From contig CAIXFH010000087.1 in NCBI GenBank assembly GCA_903918645.1, positions 1 through 64,000 of the forward strand: DNA of 64,000 bases, read 5' to 3'. Below the pieces are notes generated by a model. That model was not told where the DNA came from. It did not search any database and saw only the letters and a program-made list of their open reading frames with translations. Below, piece by piece: positions 1 to 8,303 of this stretch (position 1 is the stretch's first letter; the number at the start of each line of letters is the position of its first letter). The translations under genes and the position numbers were made by a program. The stretch comes from an uncultured Actinomycetes bacterium (lineage in GTDB: Bacteria > Actinomycetota > Actinomycetes > S36-B12 > CAIYMF01).

Positions 1-114
1 CCATAGCGGAACGGCGTAGCCGTAAACATCGATCCACTCGTCTATCTGCTGCGGATAGCGCGGCGAGAAGGGCGTATCGCGTAGGTCTGCTGGCCTTGGC
101 ATCTCATGCTCCAT
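1..114 (-). CDS. Unknown protein, N-terminal fragment cut by window edge
   Basis: The reverse strand stays open from an ATG at 114 to the window edge and encodes about 38 residues that begin MEHEMPRPADL and include a YPQQIDEWIDVYGY stretch rich in aromatic and acidic residues. A second in-frame ATG lies at 102. It is divergent from the TetR gene at 240, a common arrangement for a regulator and its target, which is the main support that it is real. No family could be recognised from so short a piece. Confidence 0.4.
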   Translation of the reverse strand, partial: MEHEMPRPADLRDTPFSPRYPQQIDEWIDVYGYAVPLW

Positions 115-177
115 GAGCTCTGTGACCAACATCGGTTGCGCCACTGGGATCCGTCGGGAGTGCGTGCCGAAAGAATC

Positions 178-221
178 TATCCAAGTGGATAATTTGTCAA
201 TAGGCTTGGGATCACTAGGTT
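178..221 (+). promoter_or_regulatory. Candidate operator and promoter of the TetR gene
   Basis: The 125-bp gap between the divergent fragment and the TetR gene contains a perfect 14-bp palindrome, TATCCAAGTGGATA (178-191). Just after it a possible -35 TTGTCA (194-199), 16 bp, and a -10 TAGGTT (216-221) could fire toward the TetR gene. A TetR repressor binding its own promoter would fit this layout. The 16-bp palindrome found in the rest of the cluster is not present here. Inference from sequence only. Confidence 0.35.
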
Positions 222-239
222 GCACGACGGGAGGCACAG

Positions 240-845
240 TTGGCTGGCACAGCAGGATCCATCGACGACAGGCCAGGCTACGGCCAGGGTCGCGAGGCGC
301 TACTTGAGGCGGCCGTTCATCTTGTCGCGACATCTGGTCTGCGCAACCTCACCTATCGCGCTGTTGCAACGAGGGCGGGGGTCACCCACGGGCTTGTACG
401 ACACCACTTCGGCTCACGGGATTCCCTGATCGCGGAGGCACTCCAATACGCGCTGAGGCGAAGCGTCGAAACCTCCTCACTCGACGTGGGCGAGGGTCAG
501 CTCTCCGACTTCGCCTCCACACTCGCTGACATGGTTGCCACTGAGCCTGAATTGCAGGCTTTCCAGTTCGAGCTCGTTCTCGAGTCACGACGCAATCCTG
601 AGCTTCGTCCACATGTTGAAGCCCTGTACGAGCACTATCGAAGTGCAACGCGTCAAGGGCTCCTGCGGCTGGGAATCGAGGATGAGAACATCGCGGACTT
701 GGCATTTGCTGCACTCGACGGACTCGCCTTTGCGCAGACTGCGTTTGGAGATCGTGAGCGAACCGTCGCAGGAGTGATGGCCTTGCAGAAGTTGCTCAAT
801 GCGGTTGCCTCTGAGCAGGAGACCAAGAAAATTCTCAGCAAATGA
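240..845 (+). CDS. TetR/AcrR family transcriptional regulator
   Basis: A 201-residue TetR-type repressor. The N-terminal helix-turn-helix is visible at about residues 15-60 (GREALLEAAVHLVA, then a recognition helix ending in RHHFGSR and SLIAEAL), followed by a helical ligand-binding region typical of the family. A TTG start at 240 is chosen because a strong GGGAGG ribosome-binding site lies at 230-235. It sits just upstream of the permease at 947, so it may control amine uptake. The cluster-wide palindrome is missing from its own promoter, so it is probably not the regulator that binds that motif. Confidence 0.85.
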   Translation: MAGTAGSIDDRPGYGQGREALLEAAVHLVATSGLRNLTYRAVATRAGVTHGLVRHHFGSRDSLIAEALQYALRRSVETSSLDVGEGQLSDFASTLADMVATEPELQAFQFELVLESRRNPELRPHVEALYEHYRSATRQGLLRLGIEDENIADLAFAALDGLAFAQTAFGDRERTVAGVMALQKLLNAVASEQETKKILSK

Positions 846-890
846 GTCCAAAGCCTTGACTCACGGTCACTAAGGCGAAACCCTACAGAT

Positions 891-906
891 CATTCGGGCC
901 CGTACG
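891..906. promoter_or_regulatory. Cluster palindrome site 1, upstream of the permease
   Basis: CATTCGGGCCCGTACG matches the palindrome CGTTYGGnnCCRAACG that recurs in front of the transcription units up to 16.7 kb. It lies 40 bp upstream of the permease start. It deviates from the consensus at two symmetric positions, so it may be a weaker site. Confidence 0.5.
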
Positions 907-946
907 ATTTTCCTAACCTCCGCAAACCTTTCTCGAGGAGAACGAC

Positions 947-2467
947 ATGTCGGCAGATTCCGCAACAAGTTCAGCCAGCCAATCGCCGGCTGGTCCCGCT
1001 CGCTTAGGTGGTGTAGGACGTAAGTTGTCGTTGCTCGACGTCGTGGCTCAGGCGATTGGGTTTCTTGGCCCCGTCTTCTCCATGGCGTTCCTTGTCCCGC
1101 TCGTAGTTGGCTTGATCAGCGTGACCGGACAGGGTGCGGGTACTGCTGCTCCACTGGCACTGCTTATCGCGGGGATCGGGATTCTCGGTGTTGCCTACAT
1201 CGTGAGCCAGTACGCCAAGCGCATTCACGCCGCGGGTTCCCTCTATGACTACGTAACAGATGGTCTTGGCCCAAAGTTCGGAGCAGCCGCTGGGATGCTG
1301 TACTACGTCGGCATCCTGATTCTGGGTGCCGCGCTCCTGCCGCTTATCGCGGGCAGTATCCATGACACCTTGGCTGCCGAATTCGGCTTTACCGCAATTC
1401 CGGTCACGGGCTGGTCGCTGATCCTGTTGGTGTTAGTGGCAGTCATCAGTTATTTCGGAGTCGCTATTTCGACCCGCGCGCAACTGGTACTGGCGCTGCT
1501 TTCCATTGCGACAGTTGTGCTGTTCTCGTTGCACGTGATTGTTGCGGTCGGCTCTAAGAACGACTTTGGCCAGGCGTTCAACCCAAGCGCGTCGCCTACT
1601 GGGTGGAATGGACTACTTTTCGGAATCGTCTACGCCGTGCTGATGTACACCGGATTTGAGACGGCCGCAAACTTGGCCGAGGAGACAGAGAACCCGAAGC
1701 GTGATGTGCCGCGTGCAGCAATCGCGTCGGTCATTGTTGTTGCGGTCATCTACACGATCTGCTCGTACGCTCAGGTAGCTGGCTATGGCTTTGATCTGGG
1801 TGCGATGGGCCAGAACGCATCGGCGCCGCTGTTTGGCCTCGCTGCTCCTTCAGAGGCCGGTGGATACGGCGGTACCGCCATCAGCCGACTGCTCGAACTC
1901 GTCGTGGTGCTGGATATGTTTGCGGTACTGATCGGCTGCACGGTGGCGTCGTCGCGAGGCTTCTTCGCGATGGCCCGCGACGGCCGCCTGCCCAACGCTG
2001 TGGCGAAGGTGTCACACCGTGGAACCCCGCTCAACGCCAGTGTGCTGGTCATCGTGGTCTACGCGATTTGGATTATTGCTACCCGCCAGTTCATCCACCT
2101 GTTTGCCATCCCCGGCTACCCTCACTACTTCTCGATGTTTGCTTGGGGCTCGGCGTTTGGTGCTCTCGCACTTGCCACGATCTACTTCCTCGTCGCGCTA
2201 GGTGCCCTGAGGGGTCTGAGGGGCAACGACAGGATGTGGTTGGTTTACGTTGCGGCGTTCGCCGGGATGGGCGTGACTGGGCTCGGAGTCTTCGGCGCCT
2301 TCGACCAGGTGCCTCAGCCTGCCCTGAGTGCTTCATTCGCTGCGCTGGTTGTGTTCATCATTGGCCTGGTGCTGGCCTATGTGACACGAGGCACTCGGAC
2401 TTCGCACCACGACTTCCATGAATACGGCGACCTCGCAACTAGCGAGCAGGGTCCGCAGAAGCTGTAA
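947..2467 (+). CDS. APC superfamily amino acid/amine permease
   Basis: A 506-residue polytopic inner-membrane transporter of the amino acid-polyamine-organocation superfamily, with roughly 12 hydrophobic segments from about residue 35 to 485. The family signature near the first helices (GFLGPVFSMAF) and a motif around TGFETAANLAEETENPKRDVPRA, described in related permeases after helix 5, are visible. The ATG at 947 is preceded by CGAGGAG. It opens a cluster with a gamma-glutamyl ligase and hydrolases, as permeases do in putrescine (PuuP) and isopropylamine utilisation, so an amine or amino acid substrate is inferred. A strong hairpin follows the stop. Confidence 0.85.
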   Translation: MSADSATSSASQSPAGPARLGGVGRKLSLLDVVAQAIGFLGPVFSMAFLVPLVVGLISVTGQGAGTAAPLALLIAGIGILGVAYIVSQYAKRIHAAGSLYDYVTDGLGPKFGAAAGMLYYVGILILGAALLPLIAGSIHDTLAAEFGFTAIPVTGWSLILLVLVAVISYFGVAISTRAQLVLALLSIATVVLFSLHVIVAVGSKNDFGQAFNPSASPTGWNGLLFGIVYAVLMYTGFETAANLAEETENPKRDVPRAAIASVIVVAVIYTICSYAQVAGYGFDLGAMGQNASAPLFGLAAPSEAGGYGGTAISRLLELVVVLDMFAVLIGCTVASSRGFFAMARDGRLPNAVAKVSHRGTPLNASVLVIVVYAIWIIATRQFIHLFAIPGYPHYFSMFAWGSAFGALALATIYFLVALGALRGLRGNDRMWLVYVAAFAGMGVTGLGVFGAFDQVPQPALSASFAALVVFIIGLVLAYVTRGTRTSHHDFHEYGDLATSEQGPQKL

Positions 2468-2476
2468 TAGTTCTGT

Positions 2477-2515
2477 TCAAAGCGGGCCCTGTCGCACGTG
2501 ACGGGGCCCGCTTTG
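2477..2515. terminator. Bidirectional intrinsic terminator
   Basis: A perfect 13-bp inverted repeat (TCAAAGCGGGCCC at 2477-2489 and its complement at 2503-2515) lies in the 67 bp between the convergent permease and LLM oxidoreductase genes. A-rich and T-rich ends on the two sides let it serve both directions. Confidence 0.85.
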
Positions 2516-2534
2516 ACGTTCGGGATGGTCTTGG

Positions 2535-3476
2535 TTAGTGCGCTCTTGCGATCTCATTTACTTTGGTTACGAGTTCACGGCACAGGGCTGGAACTTCGGC
2601 AGCTTCGCGGACGAACATCGCCGGCTTGAAGCAGATCGTGGTGTAGCCCTGGGCCAGCTGACTCGGCAGCGATTCCAGTGCGACGTCGAGGTCGGCGATA
2701 TCGTCCTGACTGGTGAACGTACCGCGGATACCGCCGACCATCTCGAGTTCGGAGATGTCCCGCCCCGCATCGCGCATGCCATTTGCGAGGGCGGCGAGAT
2801 CGTCATCGCTGAGCGACCCGAATGGGTTCAGGCCGTGCCCATATCTGGCGATACGACGGATGAGCGATGCGTGCATTCCACTGCCGCCAAACCACAATCG
2901 CGGCCCGTCGGGGCGGTGCGGGCGCGGCTCGAGCCACACGTCGTCGAAGGTGTAGTAGTGGCCGTCGTGTCGGATGGGGAACGGCCCCCACGCCTTGCTC
3001 AGCACTTCGAGTTGCTCGTCCAAAATCCTGCCACGTTCATTGAACGCAACACCTAGCGCCGCATACTCCTCGGCATGCCAACTCACGGTCGGGATCACTA
3101 CGAGTCGGCCCTCGGACAGCAGATCGAGAGTGCCGAGTTCCTTGGCGAGTAGCAAAGGGTGTCGCAGCGGCGCGATGATTGCACCAGCTACGAGGCGCAG
3201 GGTCGTTGTTGCCTGAGCGATAGCCGACAAGAGCACGATCGAACTGGGCCAGGCTGTGGCGGGGTCCTGATTTCCGGGTGCCGCGTAGTCACGACGATTA
3301 GCCATGACGCCGTTCGCCCCTGCCGTAGGCCCGAGCACGATGTGCTCGCTCACCTGCACGCTGTCGATGCCTGCTTGTTCGGCCGCCGCCGCCATTGCGA
3401 TCAGGCCCTTGAGATCTCGCGAGTCAACTATGGCGTCGTTCTCGGTGAGCACCATGCTTAGCTTGATCACTGACAC
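2535..3476 (-). CDS. LLM class (luciferase-like) flavin/F420-dependent oxidoreductase
   Basis: A 313-residue TIM-barrel protein of the luciferase-like monooxygenase family. Family hallmarks include an N-terminal barrel strand, VSEHIVLG, a segment PLRHPLLLAKELGTLDLLSEGRL common in actinobacterial F420-type members, and LWFGGSG near residue 190. Members use reduced F420 or FMN; which one applies cannot be decided here. It is the last gene of the six-gene minus-strand operon that begins with the HpaE-like gene at 8218, 14 bp after the ferredoxin reductase, so it probably handles an intermediate of the aromatic pathway. Confidence 0.8.
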   Translation of the reverse strand: MSVIKLSMVLTENDAIVDSRDLKGLIAMAAAAEQAGIDSVQVSEHIVLGPTAGANGVMANRRDYAAPGNQDPATAWPSSIVLLSAIAQATTTLRLVAGAIIAPLRHPLLLAKELGTLDLLSEGRLVVIPTVSWHAEEYAALGVAFNERGRILDEQLEVLSKAWGPFPIRHDGHYYTFDDVWLEPRPHRPDGPRLWFGGSGMHASLIRRIARYGHGLNPFGSLSDDDLAALANGMRDAGRDISELEMVGGIRGTFTSQDDIADLDVALESLPSQLAQGYTTICFKPAMFVREAAEVPALCRELVTKVNEIARAH

Positions 3477-3490
3477 GCGTGGGTTCCTGT

Positions 3491-4735
3491 CTAGGCGGTG
3501 GTCTGGCTGGCGAGGAAACTGGTGCTTCCCACTTGGTCGCGATATGAATTAACGACCTTGAGCATGCCTAGGCCAACGACCGCAACTAGATCCTCGCCGC
3601 GGTGGTAGCCGATCACGCACTCTCCGTGTAGATCGCCTTCGAGTAGATGGATCCGATCGGGATCGGCAAGGTTGGTCATGCCGTAGGACTGCATGCGGAT
3701 GTCGTACTGATCAGACCAGAACGAGGGCAACATCGACCACTGTGTCTGCGCCAATTCGTCGTAGCTCTCGCCTGCGAGGTAGGCCGACAAAACTGCGCTG
3801 GCACGACGTCCGGTGTCGGTGGGGACATTCCAGTGCTCGACTCTGAACGCACCCTCGTCGAACCGTGGATTCGGGAAACGCGCAATATCGCCAACCACCA
3901 CAACGCCATCGACGGCCGTGCCATCGCGCATCGGCCGCAAGGCATTGTCGGTGAGCACGCCGTCGGTGAGGTCGAGTCGTTGGTCCTCGAGCCAGCCGAC
4001 GTTGCAGTGCGAGCCGAGTGCTTCTAGGACGAAGTCGGCGCGAAGGTGGGTTCCATCGCTGAGGAGCACCCCGGTGACTTGACCCATGCCTTCAAACGCG
4101 GTCACCCCGGTGCCTAGATGGAAGACGACACCTTGTGCTTCGTGGCGATGTTGAAGTTCGATCGCGAGCTCGTAGCCCAGTGGCCGCACCATCGGATGTG
4201 GATCGATTGCGACACAGTGCACTGTGCAGCCGAGCAAGCGTGCGGTCGCTGCCACCTCGCAGCCAATGAATCCGGCGCCAAGGACCACGATGTGCGCTCC
4301 AGGCACGAGCGCCGCGCGAAGGGCGATGGCGTCGTCAAGGTTACGGATCACGTGACGACCACCGCTTGCCAGTGCAGGCGGGCCGGAGATGGGGAGTCGG
4401 CGCGCGGATACGCCAGTGGCGGCGACTAGCCCGTCATAGGACAGGGACGTGCCGTCTGAAAGCGTGACGGTGCGCGAGTCGAGATCGGCCGACTCAACAC
4501 TTTCACCGAGTCGCCACACGACATCGGATGCGTTACCGCGAATTCGGAACGCCAGCTTCTCGTGTTGGATCTCGCTTGTGAGCGCTTCCTTCGATAGCGG
4601 GGGGCGGTTGTAGGGCGCCCAGGGCTCATTGCCGATGACAATGATCTCGCCCTCGAAACCCTTGGCGCGCAAGCCCTCAGCGCTGCGCAGCCCGCCGAGA
4701 CCGGCGCCGACGACCACCACTCGCTGTGCTGTCAC
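3491..4735 (-). CDS. FAD-dependent ferredoxin reductase, P450-type
   Basis: A 414-residue pyridine nucleotide-disulphide oxidoreductase. An FAD-binding VVVGAGLGGL is at residues 6-15 and an NAD(P)-binding VVLGAGFIGCEVA motif near residue 150, followed by the GD-containing FAD motif VVVGDIARF. It resembles putidaredoxin- and rhodocoxin-type reductases that feed electrons from NADH to a ferredoxin. It is 3 bp downstream of the ferredoxin gene and in the same regulon as three P450 genes, so it most likely supplies those P450s. Cytoplasmic. Confidence 0.88.
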   Translation of the reverse strand: MTAQRVVVVGAGLGGLRSAEGLRAKGFEGEIIVIGNEPWAPYNRPPLSKEALTSEIQHEKLAFRIRGNASDVVWRLGESVESADLDSRTVTLSDGTSLSYDGLVAATGVSARRLPISGPPALASGGRHVIRNLDDAIALRAALVPGAHIVVLGAGFIGCEVAATARLLGCTVHCVAIDPHPMVRPLGYELAIELQHRHEAQGVVFHLGTGVTAFEGMGQVTGVLLSDGTHLRADFVLEALGSHCNVGWLEDQRLDLTDGVLTDNALRPMRDGTAVDGVVVVGDIARFPNPRFDEGAFRVEHWNVPTDTGRRASAVLSAYLAGESYDELAQTQWSMLPSFWSDQYDIRMQSYGMTNLADPDRIHLLEGDLHGECVIGYHRGEDLVAVVGLGMLKVVNSYRDQVGSTSFLASQTTA

Positions 4736-4738
4736 GAA

Positions 4739-4936
4739 CTAATCCTGGATGGAAATCGCTTGAACGGGGCATACGTCGGCAGCATCTTCGACCGATGAGC
4801 GCATCGAGTCGTCGGGCTCGGTGAGGAGCACTACCAACTTGCCGGCGTCATCAAGCTCAAACACCTCAGGTGCAGCGAAAACACACTGCCCGTGGTCCTG
4901 ACACAGGTTCATATCGACGATCACCTTGAAGGTCAT
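4739..4936 (-). CDS. P450-associated [3Fe-4S]-type ferredoxin
   Basis: A 65-residue ferredoxin with Cys-12, Cys-18 and a Cys-Pro at 56-57. The position that would be the second ligand of a 4Fe-4S cluster is His-15 (CxxHGxC), the pattern of single-cluster ferredoxins that serve actinobacterial P450s. It lies between the HpaG-like gene (5 bp away) and its likely reductase (3 bp). Together they form an electron chain NAD(P)H to reductase to ferredoxin to P450 for the P450s at 9679, 11033 and 14599. Confidence 0.9.
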   Translation of the reverse strand: MTFKVIVDMNLCQDHGQCVFAAPEVFELDDAGKLVVLLTEPDDSMRSSVEDAADVCPVQAISIQD

Positions 4937-4941
4937 GGCGC

Positions 4942-5823
4942 TTACTGCTCCTTCGGAGTAACGGTTGACGGGTAGAGGTCTTTGGATGGCGTGCGGATAC
5001 CTCGGTACTCCCAGTCGCCCCCGAGCGCGGTCGACACTACTTCTTCGCTCTCAGAAGGCTGAGCGCCGACGTCGGTTCGTATGGGTGTGGGGCCAGTGAC
5101 TATGTGATTGGTGAGCCGGCCCAAGCCTTCGACTTCGACCTCCACCACATCGCCGGGTTGCACAGGCCGTGAGTTGGCCGGCGTGCCGGAGAAGAGGAGG
5201 TCGCCAGGGGACAGCGTGATCGTTCGCGCGATGTCGGCAACGAGATAGTGCATGTCCCATTCCATCTCGGCGGTTGAGGCTTCCTGCTTCACTTCACCGT
5301 TGACGATCGTGCGGATCACCTTGTTATGGAAGTCCCAATCGGTGACAAGTCCTGGGCCAACCGGCGCGAGCGTGTCGCTGCCCTTCACCCGCAACATGGA
5401 ACCAGCATCGGTATCGCGAAAGTCGTGTAATCCGTAGTCATTCCCGACCGTGTACCCCGCGATGTAGTCGCCGGCCTCGGCTGGTGAGATGTTGCGGCAG
5501 GTACGTCCGATCACGATGACGATCTCGCCCTCGTAGTTGAGCCACTTGCAGCCTTGGGGTCGAACTACTGCACCCCCGTGCGAGTTGAGTGCTGTGATCG
5601 GTTTGTGGAAATACGTTGGCGCCGCTGGCAGGCGAGTCATGAATTCGCGTGTGCGACTGTCGTAGTTCAGATGTACGGCGATGATCTTGCTCGGCTCAGT
5701 CGGGGGCAGATGCACCGCAGTGTCGACGCCCACTTCACGTCCGTCTGCCGCCACCAGGGTCGCGCCGTGTCGGACGACCTGCACGGCGGAACCGTCAAGC
5801 AGGATGCGGCGGTACTCGGTCAC
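4942..5823 (-). CDS. Fumarylacetoacetate hydrolase family protein, HpaG-like
   Basis: A 293-residue FAH-family enzyme. Metal-binding residues of the family are visible in the segments YEGEIVIVIG (about residue 95) and GNDYGLHDFRD (about 130), and the typical SPGDLLFSGTPA turn occurs near 205. In homoprotocatechuate degradation HpaG decarboxylates and isomerises the ring-cleavage product after HpaE has oxidised it. Its place directly after HpaD and HpaE homologues supports that role, but the family also includes hydratases and hydrolases. A C-terminal extension of about 50 residues past the FAH fold is rich in Ser, Glu and Pro and has no assigned role. Confidence 0.82.
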   Translation of the reverse strand: MTEYRRILLDGSAVQVVRHGATLVAADGREVGVDTAVHLPPTEPSKIIAVHLNYDSRTREFMTRLPAAPTYFHKPITALNSHGGAVVRPQGCKWLNYEGEIVIVIGRTCRNISPAEAGDYIAGYTVGNDYGLHDFRDTDAGSMLRVKGSDTLAPVGPGLVTDWDFHNKVIRTIVNGEVKQEASTAEMEWDMHYLVADIARTITLSPGDLLFSGTPANSRPVQPGDVVEVEVEGLGRLTNHIVTGPTPIRTDVGAQPSESEEVVSTALGGDWEYRGIRTPSKDLYPSTVTPKEQ

Positions 5824-5850
5824 GTGGTGTCTCCTGAAGTGAGGTGTGGG

Positions 5851-6744
5851 TCAGGCTGAAGGTGGCGCTGTCCAGCCCTCATGTGGTCGGTCGAACCAGA
5901 GGTGAACCTGTCCGGTGCCAATCGAGTTTTCGTACTCGCCGTATTGCCTCGCTGGCGCTGTAACTGCAGTCTCGCCCAAGGCGCCGATCATCTGCAGGTA
6001 GTGGCAGAACTTCGCCTCGGGCTTGACCTTCAAGAACTCGGGCATCGTCGCCAAGACTTGTGCGTGGTCGCCATTTTTGAACCAGGCGATCCGTTCGTAG
6101 TCGGCCTCGCGGGCTGCCGCGGAGTAGATGTGGGACGGATCTCCTGATTCATGCTGACGCAGGTCACGCAGCGAGTGGAACGTGTGCGACAGCGCTCCAG
6201 AAGCGAGGAGGACGACCTTTCGATCACTTGCGGCGATGGCATCGCCAAGCGCCCGACCGGCTCTCAGGAAGTCCTCGGTGTCGCCTGTTTGGCACACGCT
6301 CAGCGAGATCCACTGCTTGTCGAGTCCGCGACCGAGGTAGTGCCACAGGTTGATAGTGGCGTAGTAGATCGGAAGGTACTGATCGTCGATAGCTGTGATC
6401 CACGTATCGCGTGCTGGTGCGGCCGCCGCAATCGCTTGCGCGAGTTCGGGATCGCCGCGAAAGTCGTAGGGGATCCGGCACATCCCGCGGGGGAGTTCCT
6501 CGGATGTGAACAGCCCGGCTCGACGATCCTGCGACGTGACTACGAACTCGACGGTGGTTGCCCAGTGTGAATCGAGAACCACCACTGTGTCGTAGTCCAG
6601 CGTGTCGAAAACTTCACCGCGCAACTGCTGGAGCCCCCCGACCAGGGAGAAATCCTCGCCCTCGTTGAGTTCGCGTCTGATGGTCTCGGGAAGCATGATG
6701 GTTGGCACATGCGCGAGCAATCCTGCACCGACGATCTCACCCAT
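5851..6744 (-). CDS. hpaD: Class III extradiol ring-cleavage dioxygenase, HpaD-like
   Basis: A 297-residue LigB-superfamily dioxygenase. It matches the E. coli-type 3,4-dihydroxyphenylacetate 2,3-dioxygenase: His-12 in AHVP and His-60 in LDSHW are the expected iron ligands, ELPRGMCRIPYDF and LASGALSHTF follow at the right spacing, and GTGQVHLWF closes the protein. The reaction would be oxygen-dependent meta cleavage of a catechol bearing an acetate-like side chain. It overlaps the upstream HpaE-like gene by 8 bp, which indicates translational coupling. The exact catechol is inferred from the family and not proven. Confidence 0.85.
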   Translation of the reverse strand: MGEIVGAGLLAHVPTIMLPETIRRELNEGEDFSLVGGLQQLRGEVFDTLDYDTVVVLDSHWATTVEFVVTSQDRRAGLFTSEELPRGMCRIPYDFRGDPELAQAIAAAAPARDTWITAIDDQYLPIYYATINLWHYLGRGLDKQWISLSVCQTGDTEDFLRAGRALGDAIAASDRKVVLLASGALSHTFHSLRDLRQHESGDPSHIYSAAAREADYERIAWFKNGDHAQVLATMPEFLKVKPEAKFCHYLQMIGALGETAVTAPARQYGEYENSIGTGQVHLWFDRPHEGWTAPPSA

Positions 6745-8218
6745 GGGCGGACCATCCCTTCGGCGCGAACACTGAGTTCTTTACATCACAGTAGAAGTCG
6801 AACGACCAGGTGCCGCCTTCGCGGCCAATGCCCGAACGACCGTTGCCACCGAAGGGCGCGGACAGGTCGCGGACGAAGAAGCAGTTGATCCAGACTGTGC
6901 CCGCTGACACGAGCGATGACACTCGCTCGGCGCGGTCTTGACTGCCGGTAACGATCGTGGCCGCGAGTCCGTATTCGGTGTCGTTGGCCATCGCGACACC
7001 GTCTGCCTCAGTGGTAAAGGTTTGTAGCGTGAGCACAGGACCAAAAACCTCATGACAGACGATCTCCATAGTTGGGTCGACGTCGGCGAAAACCGTTGGT
7101 AGGTAGAAGAATCCGCCCGTTGCTAGGTTGAGCTCATGATTGGGTTCGCCACCTAGTAGGACCGTGACTCCGTCAGACTTCGCGCGTTGGACGAATCCGT
7201 CAACGCGATCAAGATGCGTCTTGCTGACCAACGGACCTATGCCGGTTGATTCATCACGCGAGTCACCTTGGACTACATGCGCAGCCTTGGCGAGGAAACG
7301 ACGTTGGAACTCTTCAGCGATCCCGTCTTGCACCAGGATTCGGACGGCGGCGAGGCAGACCTGCCCTGAGTTGTCGAACTGCTCAACCGCGATATCGACT
7401 GCAAGGTCTAGATCGGCGTCGTCAAATATCACTAGCGGTGACTTACCACCGAGCTCGAATGACACTGGAGTGATGTTGCTTGCAGCAGCTTCGCCGACCT
7501 TCCGCGCTGTGGGCACCGAGCCAGTGAAGCTGATTCGCCGCACGTCTGGATGGGCGGTCAACGGGGCGCCTGCCTCTGTTCCAAGCCCTTGCACGACGTT
7601 GAAGACACCGGCGGGTAGACCTGCTTCGGTTGCGATGTCGGCAAGCAGCGATGCCGTAAGTGGTGCCCACTCCGGCGGCTTGGCGACCACCGTGTTGCCA
7701 GCCGCCAGAGCAGGTGCGATCCGCCAGGTAGCGAGCATCAGTGGTGCGTTCCATGGAGTGATGACGGCCGTGACTCCGGCTGGGTCCCAGGTGATGTGAT
7801 TACGGTGGCCGCGGGTGTCGAAATCGTCGTGGCTGAGAGTCAGTAGGTGATCGGCGAAGAACCGGAAGTTCATCGCGACCCTGGGCATGACGCCGCGTCG
7901 GTGTGAGCGAAGCAGCGAACCGTTGTCCATTGTTTCGACCTGAGCGAGATCCTCGAGCCGGGCTTCGACGCCATCGGCGATGCGATGCAGGACGGCGGCG
8001 CGTTCCGCGGGAGCGGTGCGCGACCACGTGACGAATGCTGCTTTGGCTGCGGCCACTGCAGCGTCAATCTCTGCCTGCCCGCCACGCGCGATGTCGGCGA
8101 TCACCGTGCCATCAAGGGGTGAGACGTCAGCGAAGGTTGTGGCGCTGGCTACTCGTTGGCCACCGATCCAGTGGCGGGTGTCGACCTTGACTCCCGCGAC
8201 AACTGCAGTGGTCACCAT
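6737..8218 (-). CDS. hpaE: Aldehyde dehydrogenase, HpaE-like (semialdehyde of ring cleavage)
   Basis: A 493-residue NAD(P)-dependent aldehyde dehydrogenase with FELGGKSPLVIF (catalytic Glu) and GQVCLAAVR (catalytic Cys). The C-terminus (INCFFVRDLSAPFGG, then GREGGTWSFDFYCDVKN) is close to 5-carboxymethyl-2-hydroxymuconate semialdehyde dehydrogenase (HpaE), and FRFFADHL in the N-terminal half also fits. It is the first gene of a minus operon that continues to 2535. The operator palindrome at 8263-8278 lies 45 bp upstream, in the short region shared with the divergent hydrolase. Confidence 0.85.
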   Translation of the reverse strand: MVTTAVVAGVKVDTRHWIGGQRVASATTFADVSPLDGTVIADIARGGQAEIDAAVAAAKAAFVTWSRTAPAERAAVLHRIADGVEARLEDLAQVETMDNGSLLRSHRRGVMPRVAMNFRFFADHLLTLSHDDFDTRGHRNHITWDPAGVTAVITPWNAPLMLATWRIAPALAAGNTVVAKPPEWAPLTASLLADIATEAGLPAGVFNVVQGLGTEAGAPLTAHPDVRRISFTGSVPTARKVGEAAASNITPVSFELGGKSPLVIFDDADLDLAVDIAVEQFDNSGQVCLAAVRILVQDGIAEEFQRRFLAKAAHVVQGDSRDESTGIGPLVSKTHLDRVDGFVQRAKSDGVTVLLGGEPNHELNLATGGFFYLPTVFADVDPTMEIVCHEVFGPVLTLQTFTTEADGVAMANDTEYGLAATIVTGSQDRAERVSSLVSAGTVWINCFFVRDLSAPFGGNGRSGIGREGGTWSFDFYCDVKNSVFAPKGWSAHG

Positions 8219-8262
8219 GTCGACCTTTCAAGAGGCTTCCCGATTACGGCACGGCAAGATAT

Positions 8263-8278
8263 CGTTCGGAGCCAAACG
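8263..8278. promoter_or_regulatory. Cluster palindrome site 2, between divergent hpaE-like and hydrolase genes
   Basis: CGTTCGGAGCCAAACG is the best-matching member of the recurring palindrome, with both half-sites complete. It lies in the 85-bp gap between two divergent start codons and so could control the whole minus operon and the plus-strand hydrolase at once. Confidence 0.65.
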
Positions 8279-8303
8279 TATTCTGCGAGCGGAGAGGCGT
8301 CAA

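Noticed and set aside
146-163. A seventh cluster palindrome in the TetR promoter
   Set aside because: GGGATCCGTCG resembles part of one half-site but the other half is missing.
7980-8303. Longer N-terminus of the gamma-glutamyl hydrolase
   Set aside because: The extension would run antisense into the aldehyde dehydrogenase gene and over the operator; the GTG at 8304 has a good ribosome-binding site and gives the family length.
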